Under the pieces are notes generated by a model, which was not told the DNA's origin, did no database searches, and saw only the letters and a program-made list of their open reading frames with translations. Positions 22,991 through 33,483 of a stretch of 64,000 nucleotides of DNA are shown piece after piece. The DNA is taken from assembly GCA_958450325.1 (NCBI GenBank), contig OY288251.1, positions 63,815,666-63,879,665 on the forward strand, given 5' to 3'. The translations under genes were made by a program, and so were the position numbers. The first letter of the stretch is position 1. Each line of letters opens with the position of its first letter. Source of the DNA: Agrostemma githago (Eukaryota > Streptophyta > Magnoliopsida > Caryophyllales > Caryophyllaceae).

Positions 22991-25800
22991 TGTAGACACC
23001 CGCATTTTGACTCCCAGGTGTTTATGGTAGTTTCCCAAAAAAACACCCGATGATGATTGGACGCTAACGTGCTTCTATGCGCTCGGATACGGGCTCAAAT
23101 CCATTAATTGCTGGCTAACACACTTACAGATTACAAATCTCACAAAACCAACCTTGAATCCAGGCCTAGTGGATCATTCCGAGTCAAACAGGACTAATTT
23201 GGGCCAAAACCGACACCGGAATTAAAACCGACTTTTTTGCGATTGGGTCAACCCCGGTCAAAGTCATTTCCGAGATACACAAAACAACCCATCAAACCCA
23301 AGTCACGGTCCAAAGTCAACGGACCCGCGCGACCCAGTTGAGCCACTCGATCGAGTGGGCCTGTTTCGAGCCCGGCTGCAGGCGTAACGGGCCACTCGAC
23401 CGAGTTAGCCACCTACTCGGTCGAGTAACCCTAACCGAGTGCCCTAGCTTTGCCTATATAAGCAACCCCTTGCACACCCTTCAAGGGACCTTTTTTCGAA
23501 CCCTACACATACATATACAACGTCTCTTGCAAACCCTAATTCTACCCTAGCACGACACTAGCAACCCTAAACTTAGTTTTAGGAATCAACAACCCGAGCC
23601 ACCATAACTTAACCTTCATCCACCTCGAAGACTCTTGTGTTAAAGCCACAGTTACGAGTTCGATCCGAGACAGGAACATGTAGGTTGAGGGTGTCAAAAC
23701 CCCGTTCTCTTCTCCTTCTCTCTTCGTCGTCCGTCTTCTTTTTTTCTTCGTCTTTTTTTTCTTTTTTTTTTATTTCGTTCATTGTGTCATAATATCGATA
23801 ATAACTAGTACAAAACATTAAAATACTTATCGATTTGTGTCGAGTATGAGGGATGTCGGAATAAGAAAACACGAATATACAAGTGTACTGCACACAGCGT
23901 TGACGGTCGCTTATTCCAACACCCCGACTACTTGATTATTGAGATAAGTTAACTTAAACAATAATTCGTTATTATTTTTGTCGGCATCATCATTAATCTT
24001 GCAATCATCAATTTTAAAACCTTTTTCAAGACACGTATTTTTAATAAGGGTCGAAACCCGTTGACGTAGGATCCGACATCACAATCCTTAGGGATTTATT
24101 TCGATGTCGGAGAAGCCGAGGGAATCAAGTCCTCTAATTTAACCAAAGTGTCGATTCGTTATATCCGATACCAATTTCATAGTTGGATGTCGAATCTAAC
24201 CATCTAGTCAATTTAATTCAATTAATTCGATTTCTCGTTGATGCTAACGTAGATGTCACGTTGTAACTATGACGCTACAAACGCGGAGAGAAATTCATAT
24301 CGTTTTGATTGACTTAAACGACTCAAATCAATTTTCTTTATTCTTCGATCTAGTATCCCGTATCGATTCAATAATCGAATATGGGATATAACGAGCATTT
24401 AAATTTAGAATCGGGTATAAATTCTATAATATTTATATTCGGTTCAATCAAATTGATGATTTACAAAAAAAACCCGAATCGAGCATAAGTCATACAATAT
24501 TTATGCTCAATTCGGTAAAACCGTCGAATTATCAAAAATCAAAAGCAATTTCTAAATCAATACAAAATTGCGAACGAATTATAATTCGTACAGGGGGCAC
24601 TCGACCGAGTGCCTAGCCCACTCGGTCGAGTCGCACCCCAAAATCGGATCAGAATGCTTACTACGACCCCCACTCGGTCGAGTCTCACAGTGACTCGATC
24701 GAGTGGCCATGTACTCGACCAAGTTGGCCAATAACTCGGCCGACTATGGTCTGAAACGCAAAACAGAAACCTTTTTTAGAGGTTCACTCAATCGAGTCTA
24801 TCGACCACTCGATCGAGTGGCCTCATCACGACCAAAACCGTGAGTCAAACATTCTTCTTCTTTCTAAATTCGATAGTATTTTACGACTTGGGTCAACACG
24901 TGCCTAATTAATCACGTGTATTACTATCTTTTCAAACCATGCATCGTCTCGTTTACATCATTCAATTCAATTCAATATTTGCACAAACCGTTATTATTCG
25001 CTATATCGTTACTAACAGTTCGCTTGTTTCTTTTGTCAAATTTTGTCGTTTATTTTATTTTACTAAAATGAACCCACATGCTAAAATTCAACTTCGACGT
25101 TAGAATTAATTGCATTAAATTGACATAGAAACCCTTTTCAATTCCATTCACATGTTTAGGGAAAATAATCTTTGCATATCATTTTCCCGTTCAACTAACG
25201 CGCGTATTGGAAAGTCATTCGAATTCTTAGTAGAGGCCGCTAATGTGCGGGCGGGGTTGGGTGTCCTTTGTGGGTTTCCCAACACGTATCCTCACCCCTT
25301 ACTCAGAACCTCAGTTTCCGGATGCCCGAAACCGTTGGCGCACGAGAGTCATTCAATACACAATATCCGATAATGTCGGTATTGGTATCGAATGCAAAGG
25401 GACGGGCCCAATAAACTCTAACATCAGAAATGGACCGTATTTTGTATACGGACCACTACGACATAGAGTGGGCTCGAATGGTTCCGAATAACCACAAAAT
25501 TCGGTGGCGACTCCACATAGACCTAAATTTCAATTCGATCTATTCTCATATGGAGATTCATTCGCTTACCCAAACCCGCGCGTGGCCGCGTCGGGGTGGA
25601 CCTATGTCATGTCCACAATTTAGCGACTCCGCTGGGGATTAACTGATGTGTGACTTACCATCGGCATCCTCAGGGTGAGACTCGAATAGAAATCGTTTGA
25701 CAAATACAATACGCGTTTTAGTTTTGCGGTTCATGCATAACCCATATTTTCCCGGGCCGGTACTGGTGACCGACGTTACAGCGTTACAAGAATAAAAATA
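22991..25800 (+). mobile_element. Ogre/Tat-type LTR (22991-25617) with primer site and a short leader; rest of element missing
   Basis: LTR begins TGTAGACACCCGCATTTTGA at 22991 and ends ATGTCCACA at 25617 (2627 bp). A primer site lies at 25621-25638 (TAGCGACTCCGCTGGGGA), one base off the TGGCGACTC... type attributed to tRNA-Arg in Ogre-like elements. About 160 bp of leader follow, then unrelated sequence; there is no gag, no pol and no second LTR. So it is a truncated remnant rather than a clean solo LTR. A TATATAAG promoter core is at 23455-23462. The LTR contains the ACTCGATCGAGT palindromes listed separately. No matching target duplication was found. Confidence 0.8.
23343..24820. repeat. 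About eleven ACTCGRYCGAGT palindromes within the Ogre-like LTR
   Basis: Units CACTCGATCGAGTG or ACTCGGTCGAGT / ACTCGACCGAGT occur near 23343, 23392, 23414, 24598, 24619, 24670, 24691, 24711, 24737, 24784 and 24805. They lie in two clusters separated by about 1.2 kb. Some are degenerate (for example TACTCGACCAAGTTG). Confidence 0.85.
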
Positions 25801-25828
25801 TGATACATAGGTTAGTTTTTTTTTCCAG

Positions 25829-26057
25829 GTTGATTGCATGAGTGGTTACCTGGCAAAAATTGAAGATAGAAGGGCAAAAGACATACATGAGTATGAAATG
25901 GTTGCCCAAAAGTTTTGACTGGCAATCCAAGTCTCCATCTAATGAAGAGTCAGCATGTTTTCTAATGGTCCATATGGCCAAATTTCAAGGACTTCAGTTT
26001 AAGTCCTTTCTAAAATCAAACAAATGTAAGTGTGCATGTAGTGCAAAAATTGGTTAG
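25829..26057 (+). pseudogene. Fragment resembling a transposon-associated Ulp1-like (C48) protease C-terminus
   Basis: Directly after an acceptor-like CCAG, one frame reads VDCMSGYLAKIEDRR...MVAQKF and stops at 25916. One frame over, translation continues as FDWQSKSPSNEESACFLMVH, then MAKFQGLQFKSFL, to a stop at 26057. The spacing of the W, the C-F-L-M-V-H block and the following Phe-X-Gly resembles the end of Ulp1-like peptidases carried by plant Mutator-type elements, which read C-G-(L/V)-F-X-M-X-H-X5-G there. The catalytic His and Asp regions are not present. If right, it is a 3' fragment with one frameshift. Confidence 0.35.
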
Positions 26058-26508
26058 AGAGAGCGTAGAGAGAAAGATAATTTGAAGAAACAGAGCAGGA
26101 GAGGAAGTGAGCGTAGAGAGAGAAAATTTGAGATGAAGAAGAAAATTATATACAATGAAGATGACACTGAGATTGAATCTCAACCATTAATCTGATTTGA
26201 TCATGTGGTTGTGATTTGCGGGACGGACTCATTTAAAGAAGACCGACTCATCGGATGCAATTTCTATTGTTAGAAAGATTATACGGAGTACTTTCTAATG
26301 ATTTTTATTTATTGAAATATTTACTATATATTTCCGTACTTTGTATATTTTCTAAATATTTTCTACAGGAATAACGAAAACATTACCGAATATTCTCAAA
26401 GATATTGATTTGATAATCGAATAATATTCTTTAATTTACTGTAAAATTGTCGAAAAGTTTATTTGTTTTTCTAATATATATATATATATATACACATAAT
26501 TTTTAGGG
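26058..26508. other. Intergenic with a (TA)n tract
   Basis: Purine-rich AGAGAGAG sequence near 26057-26130 and a TA microsatellite at 26475-26491. No gene recognised. Confidence 0.5.
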
Positions 26509-26979
26509 TTATTTCATGACAATAATAATACCAACTATAAGGGGGCTTCTTAAATTAGAATAATCTTAACTATACATAATCTTGTTTTAATATGAACTAT
26601 GCCTTCATTCATCTTATTTCGCTAAGGACAAAAATTATGACCTGCTATTACCGATAATAGTGACCGGTTGTAATTTTTAGGGTCCTTGAGTGTTCCGTCC
26701 TCGTTCATGAAAGTCAAAACAATAAGAAAATTAAATCATTTTTTCATGACTTCTATAATAATAATCGGAAATAAAAATAGAAGATGAATTTTGAGAAGAT
26801 TAAAAAAACTTAACCAATAGCCGAAACTGAATAGGAAGGTTCAACTAGTTTTCCAGGTAACCGGCCACTATATCAATGAGAAATTAATGAAGGCATAGTT
26901 CATATTAAAAAGAGATTACGTATAGTTGAGATTAATCTAAGAAGTCCCCTTATAGTTGGTATTATTATCATGAAATAAT
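26509..26979. mobile_element. Non-autonomous DNA transposon with about 100-bp inverted repeats
   Basis: Left arm TTATTTCATGACAATAATA, then CCAACTATAAGGGGGCTTCT and ATATGAACTATGCCTTCATT, is mirrored at the right by AATGAAGGCATAGTTCATAT, AGTCCCCTTATAGTTGG and TATTATCATGAAATAA. About 470 bp, no coding sequence. The superfamily is undetermined; I could not read a target duplication. Confidence 0.75.
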
Positions 26980-27106
26980 ACTATTTTATTTTTAAAATAT
27001 TAAGGAGTATATATTATTATTATGTAAAAAATTTAAAGCATTGTACATTTTTTCATTTTAAAGTTAATTTATTAATATAAAAAATTAGATATTATTAATT
27101 TATTAC

Positions 27107-27196
27107 TCCCTCCATTTCATTGAAAGGTTCTATCTAAAAAATGGTACATTTTTTAAGAAAAATAATAAAATATTCAAAAGGAAAGAGGGAGTAAAT
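27107..27196. mobile_element. Very short Stowaway-like repeat
   Basis: TACTCCCTCCATTTCATTGA at the left and AAAGAGGGAGTA at the right, about 90 bp. Only the outer 10 bases match in inverted orientation. Confidence 0.35.
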
Positions 27197-27324
27197 AGGT
27201 GGGCCACTTAGGTAAGAGAGAAAAGTGATACCAAATAAGAAAGTCAAAGCTATCAAAAAAATTAACAAAAATGAAAAGTGAAAAGTAATTATCATAATTT
27301 ACCTTTAAATTTTCGAAAATTATA

Positions 27325-27557
27325 CTCCCTTCTATTCCAAGTATTCTCCTCACTTTTTTTTTAGCTTAATTTGGTTTTCTTCTCACTTTTCTTTTTTGGA
27401 TATAATTATAATTATTCTTTATTCTTCCTTCAATTATTTATTCTTTTGCTTTACAACTAAACTCAACACCTTTTCACTTTATACCCAACCTTTTAACTCC
27501 ACCATTTATTGTTTCCCCCAAAAAAAATTGGGGAGTAATACTTGGAATAGGAGGGAG
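27325..27557. mobile_element. Stowaway MITE
   Basis: CTCCCTTCTATTCCAAGTAT at the left is matched by the reverse complement of AATACTTGGAATAGGAGGGAG at the right, with TA duplications at 27323-27324 and 27558-27559. About 233 bp. Confidence 0.88.
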
Positions 27558-27822
27558 TATTATTTTTGAAAAAAATAATATTTTTTTAATATATATATAT
27601 AATATAAAAAACGTAATGTGTAAAACAAAAACAAAATTGAAAAATTTTCTAATTTGACTTAACTAGATTAAGGTTAAGAATTAAGTAATCATATAAAATT
27701 ACTAACTAAAATAAACGCGTGGCAGAATATGGTTGATCGTGTATGAGAAATCTCATACACGTCGTATAAGTGTATCATCTTCCATAGTGATATGAATAAG
27801 TAGATGAAATAAATAAGATTAA

Positions 27823-28118
27823 GAGCTCGCTTGGAATGGGGGTAATTATTCCGGGATAATAGAGCAAAAATAAACTAGAAAATGACGGAAAGTAGGGATG
27901 ATACTAAGCGAAAATGGACACAATTAAGAAAATCTAGCTTATTTGGAGAATTATTACTCCCCCTCCCCCCAAGTAATGCATTACCCCCAATGGGAGTAAT
28001 TATTCCTCATATCCATTTTACACTATAAAATGTTACAACAAAGCAACAAGCTCATTCATTTTTAGTTCATTTTTGCTCTATTATTCCCGGAATAATTACC
28101 CACATTCCAACCGAATCC
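27823..28118. mobile_element. Tourist-like (PIF/Harbinger) MITE inserted at the stop codon of the jacalin gene
   Basis: Ends GAGCTCGCTTGGAATG (27823) and CATTCCAACCGAATCC (28118) are inverted repeats, extended inward by GTAATTATTCCGGGATAATA / TATTATTCCCGGAATAATTAC. A TAA target duplication lies on both sides (27820-27822 and 28119-28121). Length 296 bp. On the gene strand the duplicated site is the stop-codon region of the lectin. Confidence 0.82.
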
Positions 28119-30031
28119 TAAAATAAGAATGTTACCGGGCGAGTAGAAGCCCCAATTGATTCAAGAAAGTTTCCAATACGGCCACAAAATCCAATGATAG
28201 CATGACCTTGAATAAGAGGGGTTGTGAAAGAAGATTTCTCAGAGCCGCCAGCTGCTCCAAATGGGCCGTAGCCACCAGGACGTACATTGGTGTGTATTTT
28301 AAGTGACGTCACATGGTGTTTGTTACCCCACCGTCCTTTAGTCCCACTTATGTGAGTGATATATTCCTCCCGCCCTAGAGTCACCTACGCAACAAAACCC
28401 AATTCAATTCACAAGTGGTTCAAAGCACCTCCATCAAATACTGATATGGTTAAAATACACACCAATGTACCTACTGCTACCATTTAACCTAATACAAGTT
28501 TTGCATTGACATGGTTAAAATTACTTATTAACGGAGCTTTACAATAGCTAGGACGCTTCCACCCGCCATTGTGAATGGCGTTTTAATGGACCCAAACCCA
28601 CCACTCCCAACAGCGGGTTTACGTTATTTTTTTTGCCATTTTATATTTTTGAAGACCCACCACGAGTTTGCTTCGTACCAAACCGAACCTACTTCCGAAC
28701 CTATTTCAATTCCATTTTGTTAATTAATTTTAAAACCGACCAAAAATGTTAATTAGTTTATTTTTCGACATTATTTTGACAAAAAGTTCTTAACAACCTC
28801 AAGGAAAAATTGATACGAAAAGAGTATAAGTTGGATCAAAGTGTAATTTATGGTGCAACCGACCGGCCAAAAACATAAATTTCAAAAACCTTCTTATGGC
28901 AGCTTTAACAGTAATGGTGCAACCAAAAGTCCAAAAACATTAATGGTATCTTGCAAAAACATTAAGGTGTGATTTTAAAAAAAAAAAACATTAAAGGTGT
29001 GATTTAACTACTCCGTACAACTTAGAGTATCTTCAAAAAGAAGTAAAGATGTGGGTGTGAAGGCTTGACCGGAAATATGAAGGGATGTGTATGCCTCAAA
29101 CTACAAAGTAGAAACAAAATCATGATCATACTACAGCACGTAGTGTAAACGGTAGTGCGTATATACAGTACACTATTGTGTTTGTACAGGCCGGGTACGT
29201 ACCTCAGATTTAACACCTCCAGTTCCAGTAAACCAGAGCTGAGTTTCACCTATTTGAAATCCAATTCCATCCACAATCCCTCCGTGCTTTATCATTATCT
29301 TATTAATCCTTCCGGTCTCGATTGACCAGTTGATTGAATCACCCGAACCATGTGGCCCATGCGTGATTTTTTGAAACCCATCTCTCATTTTCTAAATAAA
29401 AAAGGAATTATAGCATTATTCATCAATGCATACACTACTGCATACGTAACAATACGGAGTATATACATACAGTAACACATCTGGATACGGACGGACCGTA
29501 CCCTTTTACATGTCATGCATGCATTTATCCATCAAGAAATAATACTTTCTCTGTCCCACTAAGATTATCTCGTTTCATTAAAATAATCCTCACATGGGAC
29601 GATATTTTTGGGACAGAGATAGTATACGGAGTATCATTCATCCTTGCTTTCTTCATAATAATGCATAATGTGATGAGGGAGGGAGGGCAACAAACTAACA
29701 ATACAATTAATCTCATTTCTTATTAGACATATATGCATAATGCATGCATGTTGATTACTCGTAGTTATATATGTACTCCAGAAAGAGGAGAAGAAAGATG
29801 TAAAGTTAGTTGATTAAAGGTAGTCATGGGATGGAATATAATGCAGAGATTTGATACGAGTAGTATATAAACAATAATGAAGCAGCAATATATATGAGTT
29901 GATTTATGAATGAAAATGCGAGTACTAGAGGATGATCTGAGTACGTTTTGAGCAAGTATTTGCATGTATGTATGTTTGTGGGGTGATGAAGGCAGGACCA
30001 AATTAAAGAGGCATAGTTCATACAGTACCAT
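28118..30031 (-). CDS. Jacalin-type lectin, single domain (2-3 exons)
   Basis: Coding exons on the minus strand: a probable ATG-only exon at 30031-30029, then 29391-29203 and 28384-28118, all in phase 0, giving about 152 residues. If the first exon is wrong, the ATG at 29388 starts the protein two residues later. The domain begins with HGPHGSGDSINW and GRINKIMIKHGG, continues with HVTSLKIHTN, and ends with GGYGPFG, AIIGFCGRIGNFLESIG and STRPV. These are the conserved blocks of the jacalin fold, which binds mannose or galactose; plant members act mostly in the cytosol and nucleus, often in defence or stress responses. The length is normal for a one-domain protein. Donor GAGGTACGT and acceptor GCGTAG are good; the donor after the first ATG (GTACTG) is weak. 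The stop codon TAG includes the first base of a MITE, so the 3' UTR is now MITE-derived. Confidence 0.82.
28385..29202 (-). other. Intron of the jacalin gene
   Basis: Bounded by donor GTACGTAC (29202) and acceptor TTGTTGCGTAG (28385) on the minus strand. Holds AT-rich sequence and a small GC-richer patch (28555-28620); no nested element was recognised. Confidence 0.7.
29545..29622. mobile_element. Stowaway-like MITE in the first intron of the jacalin gene
   Basis: CTTTCTCTGTCCCACTAAGA at the left and TTTTTGGGACAGAGATAG at the right, with TA on both sides; 78 bp. Its core (CCCACTAAGATTATCTCGTTTC) is like that of the MITE at 39297. Confidence 0.7.
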
Positions 30032-30503
30032 TTTTAGCTTCCTTCCTTCCTCGATCTGCGGATTCCCTTCGTTAATTACTCTGCAAGACTCCCTTGAAGA
30101 CTGCCTTGTCAGTAAAGATTATACTCCGTATTATTGTTGTTAGGTTAGCCAAATGATGATACTCAGTATCCTTTTCTTTTTATACCAACTCCTATTAATA
30201 AGACGCACCGTAGCAGCAGCTAGGGTTTCTACGTCTCCCTCGTTGCTACTCCATTTTCTATTTATTTGTGTTTCATTGGTTAGTCGGCTCAGATACCGAA
30301 TAGAGTCTTGTCAGGGAGTTACCCAATAGTCCAATACTTCCCCAACTACGGATTTCTACACATTTATGATAAGCTTTTTGTATTCCCAAGTCTCAACAAC
30401 ACAACAACATTACATTTACTATAGCACACCAAACACCGTATAATTCAGCTTCTCCTAACTTTTACGCCTCCCCAAAACCTTTCAAACTCTTTGAAACATG
30501 TTA
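30032..30503. other. Upstream region of the jacalin gene
   Basis: Presumed promoter and leader of the minus-strand lectin gene. I cannot point to a convincing TATA box and see no other gene. Confidence 0.4.
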
Positions 30504-30702
30504 CTCCCGCTGGGTAGAAGAGTCACCATTTTTTGATTGTCTCTCTAAATAATTACCTTTTACTTTATTTGTTTGATTTGTGTGGTTCTACTGAGTCGTG
30601 ACTCCACATATTTTTTTCATCTTTCATTTTTCACCGTATATTTTACTCACCTTAATTTTCACTAAAAAAATAGGGGTGACTCTTTTAGTGAGACGAAGGG
30701 AG
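30504..30702. mobile_element. Stowaway-like MITE
   Basis: CTCCCGCTGGGTAGAAGAGT and CACC at the left mirror GGTGACTCTTTTAGTGAGAC and GAAGGGAG at the right, with TA duplications at 30502-30503 and 30703-30704. About 199 bp. Confidence 0.78.
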
Positions 30703-30717
30703 TACCAATTACGAGTA

Positions 30718-31598
30718 CACCTGACAAAATTGATCCGACCCGAATAAGTTAACCCAAACCCGAGCTAACCAAAATTGACTCGACTATTATTATAGAAAAC
30801 AAGTCAATATCCTAAAAAAATTGAAAATAGCAAACCCAAAATGATCCGATCGTGACCCAGTTGACTCGTGATGGGGGTCAGTAGCCTGCCACGGGTCGCC
30901 CGCCATTCGGGCCCCGGGGAAGCCCGACCCGAAGATGAGGAACGGCCTGCTTGGCAGGGCATCTGAACAAAACCTGGCTGAAGAAGCCTCCAGAAGGGGA
31001 CCTCAGCTGCTCCAAGCTCCAAACAGGCTCCGTCCTTCCCTGCCCGTCAGGGTCATGCCGCATGCCGGTTGAGCCAATTGAGCCCCCCTTCCTGACAGCC
31101 CTCAGGGCATTCTGGCCCTGGCAGGGCTATGGGGGAAGTCAGAACCCTTCCGTCCAGGCCTAAGGTAAAGGGGAATGAGTGGACGAGGTGAACCCATGTG
31201 TCACCTCCGATCCCCGTCCACTCATTCCTCCTCTTTCCCTCTCTTTGGAAAAGGTATAAATATTTTGCCATTTTCCACATGAAATGGGTTGAACTTTCTC
31301 TCTCTAGAATCTTACTCTAAAATCGCCACCTTACTTCTCACGAGTAAGGTTCGTCAAGGCATTTCACGGACTGACTTAGGCATCGGAGAGGGTTCCCTCG
31401 GACACCTCCGAGCCCCTGTGCGTTCATTGTGCAGGGAGCAGGTCACCTCCGCCGAGAAGGTCCGATCACCGGAGTAAAGGAAGGAGAGACCCAGGAAGCC
31501 AAGTGATCATCATCAAAATAACAACATCAAACACAGGACCCGAATCCGCTTTGGGTCAAATGTTTCCTAACCGGAACAACTCGTTTGCCAGGTCTACT
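30718..31598. mobile_element. Small GC-rich hAT-like element split by a solo LTR
   Basis: Starts CACCTGACAAAATTGATCC and ends GTTTGCCAGGTCTAC, imperfect inverted termini. It is flanked by TACGAGTA on both sides (30710-30717 and 31599-31606; a ninth base T also matches). Without the solo LTR it would be only about 165 bp. The sequence is rich in CCGACCCG-like units, as in the hAT-like element at 12931-15384. Confidence 0.6.
30869..31578 (+). repeat. Solo LTR of the Tat-like family
   Basis: TGATGGGGGTCAGTAGCC (30869) to ACCGGAACA (31578), 710 bp, flanked by ACTCG at 30864-30868 and 31579-31583. It shares GACTTAGGCATCGGAGAGGG and the GGTATAAATA promoter core (near 31252) with the LTRs at 32703 and 44517, but it is closer in its first 40 bases to the LTR at 12197-12916. 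No internal region. Confidence 0.9.
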
Positions 31599-31940
31599 TA
31601 CGAGTAGTTTGGAGGTAGGTTGATAGAATTACATTGGATGTGTATGAGTGCTCAGATCATGACAATAGCAATGATGACATATAATAAAATTCATATCGTA
31701 TAAGGAGTTTCTTAACTATTGAACTAAAAAAGGAGCACCTTATAAGAAATCAGTTTCTAAAGTAAGGAACCGGTTTCATACATGTAAAGAAGAGAAAAAA
31801 TAGACTCACAATAAATGTACAAACTTTTAACATTAACGAGAAATAAAAAATTCATATAGGATAGATAAGCTTTAGTGGCAATAGAAATATGTTACGTATA
31901 TGGAACTGCAACCATTACATTGTTATTGCCCTCATACACC

Positions 31941-32216
31941 TAAACCTGTCAAACCGGTCAACCGGGTCAGGTTTGGGTCGAGCCAATTTCGGGTTTACTT
32001 CGGGTCAAACCGAAGCATTTGGGTTCGGTCATTTTCGAATTTGTTATTTTCAACTTTTTTTAGAGAAATCAACTCGTTTTCAATAATAACATCCGACCAG
32101 TTTCGGGTTAATTAGTCGGCAGAATTTGGGTTACGTGTCAAATTCAGGTTTTCAGTTCAGGTGTCGGGTCGGGTTCGGGTTGACTGATTCAGGTCGGGTC
32201 AGTTTTGTCAAGTCTA
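31941..32216. mobile_element. Small GC-rich hAT-like element, decayed
   Basis: TAAACCTGTCAAACCGGTCA at the left and GTTTTGTCAAGTCTA at the right are imperfect inverted termini around repeated GGGTCRGGTTYGGGT units. There is no clear target duplication. Confidence 0.45.
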
Positions 32217-32221
32217 CATGA

Positions 32222-32590
32222 CAAAACATGCACATAAAACATGAGGAGCAACGAAAAACGTTTGAGAATTCTGGTATGTATTTATCAACCCCTACCTGAA
32301 AATATGTTTTATCGTGTAAAAGCGACTTATACTTGTCGTTTGGCGACAAATCGGACACGGTATATCCTGAAGACACCCTAATCAAGTGGTATGAAAATTA
32401 GATTGTTTTAAAACGTGACCCGATAAAACCCCTTGACCTACTCAATTTGTAGTGTATAATACACGTTTTTCAAAGTTTCAGGGTTAAAAAAAAAGGCTTA
32501 AAAATGTACTGAGTTTTCATTGGGTCGTTTAGAACGGCCAAACAAAATATGCGGAACAATGAAGAACGTTTGAGAGTTTCAATGTGCGTT
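32222..32590. repeat. About 305-bp tandem repeat, left part
   Basis: The marker GGAGCAACGAAAAACGTTTG at 32244 recurs as GGAACAATGAAGAACGTTTG at 32552. The body TTTATCGTGTAAAAGCGACTTATAC (near 32310) recurs after the inserted element near 53013. The second unit is interrupted near 32590 by the long-inverted-repeat element. Confidence 0.7.
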
Positions 32591-32702
32591 AAAAAATGAA
32601 CTCATTATCGATTTGGTGCTATTTTGAAAAGTTTTTTCGCTTTTGGTGCTTGCTTGAAACTATTTACACCAAATGGTTCCATGCCATAGTTTATATATAT
32701 AT
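32591..32702. mobile_element. Outer left arm of a long-inverted-repeat element (continues at 51725)
   Basis: TCATTATCGATTTGGTGCTA, then TTTACACCAAATGGTTCCAT, ending in a TA microsatellite, is mirrored by 52877-52990 on the other strand. The rest of the left arm resumes at 51725, after 19 kb of later insertions. Confidence 0.7.
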
Positions 32703-33384
32703 TGATTGGGGTCGGCAGCCTGACACTAACAGCCTGCTAGGCAGGCCCCCAGAGGATCGCCCATAAAGCCCAAAGACCGACTCAATAAGCAGTCAAAGTA
32801 AAAGAACATAAAAACAAGAAAGGCTAAGAAAAACAGCCGACCGCCGGGCCAGCAGGGCAACGCAGCCTGCTAGAGCCTGGCACCCACAGCTCAAAATCCG
32901 CCTGCCCTGGGGGCATCCCCGCTGACAGAGCCGGGATCCCCAGGGGCCCTCTCGTCATTTCGCCTAAGGTAATTGGGAATGGGTGGATGAGAGGACGCCA
33001 CTTGTCATCTCCTTATCCACCCATTCTCCCCCTACCTCTCTTTCTTGTGGGAAGGTATAAATACTCTTCCCTTTCCCACAAGAAAAGGGTTGGATTTTCT
33101 CTCTCTAGAACTCTTACTCTAAAATTGCCACCCAGATCCTCACGACCTGGGTTTTCTTAAGGCATTCACGGACTGACTTAGGCATCGGAGAGGGTTCCCT
33201 CGGACAACCTCCGAGGCCCTGTGCGTTCTCTGTGCATGGAGCCTGCCTGATCCGCCGGGGAGGTCCGACTGAAGGAGTAGGAAGAAGGAGAGCGTCAAGA
33301 TTAATCGGTGAAACGCTCAGAACAACACAGAACAATTCAAACCCGAATTCCACGTCGGGTTAATTGATTCCGATAACCGGAACA
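32703..33384 (+). repeat. 5' LTR of the complete Tat-like element
   Basis: TGATTGGGGTCGGCAGCC to GATAACCGGAACA. Core promoter GGTATAAATACTCTT near 33053, followed by the C/T-rich initiator-like TTTTCTCTCTCTAG. Confidence 0.95.
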
Positions 33385-33387
33385 ATT

Positions 33388-33405
33388 TGGCGCCGTCTGT
33401 GGGGA
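33388..33405 (+). other. Primer-binding site of the complete Tat-like element
   Basis: TGGCGCCGTCTGTGGGGA, three bases after the LTR. Confidence 0.9.
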
Positions 33406-33483
33406 AGATCTGGGTGTATCCACGAATTACCCACAAAAAATCAACCATTCCCAATTACAAAAGCTAAACCAATCAAAGTAATC

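Noticed and set aside
33114..33353. A 79-residue protein occurring identically twice (also at 44927)
   Set aside because: It is the same antisense frame in both LTRs of the Tat-like element; identity reflects LTR identity, not a duplicated gene.
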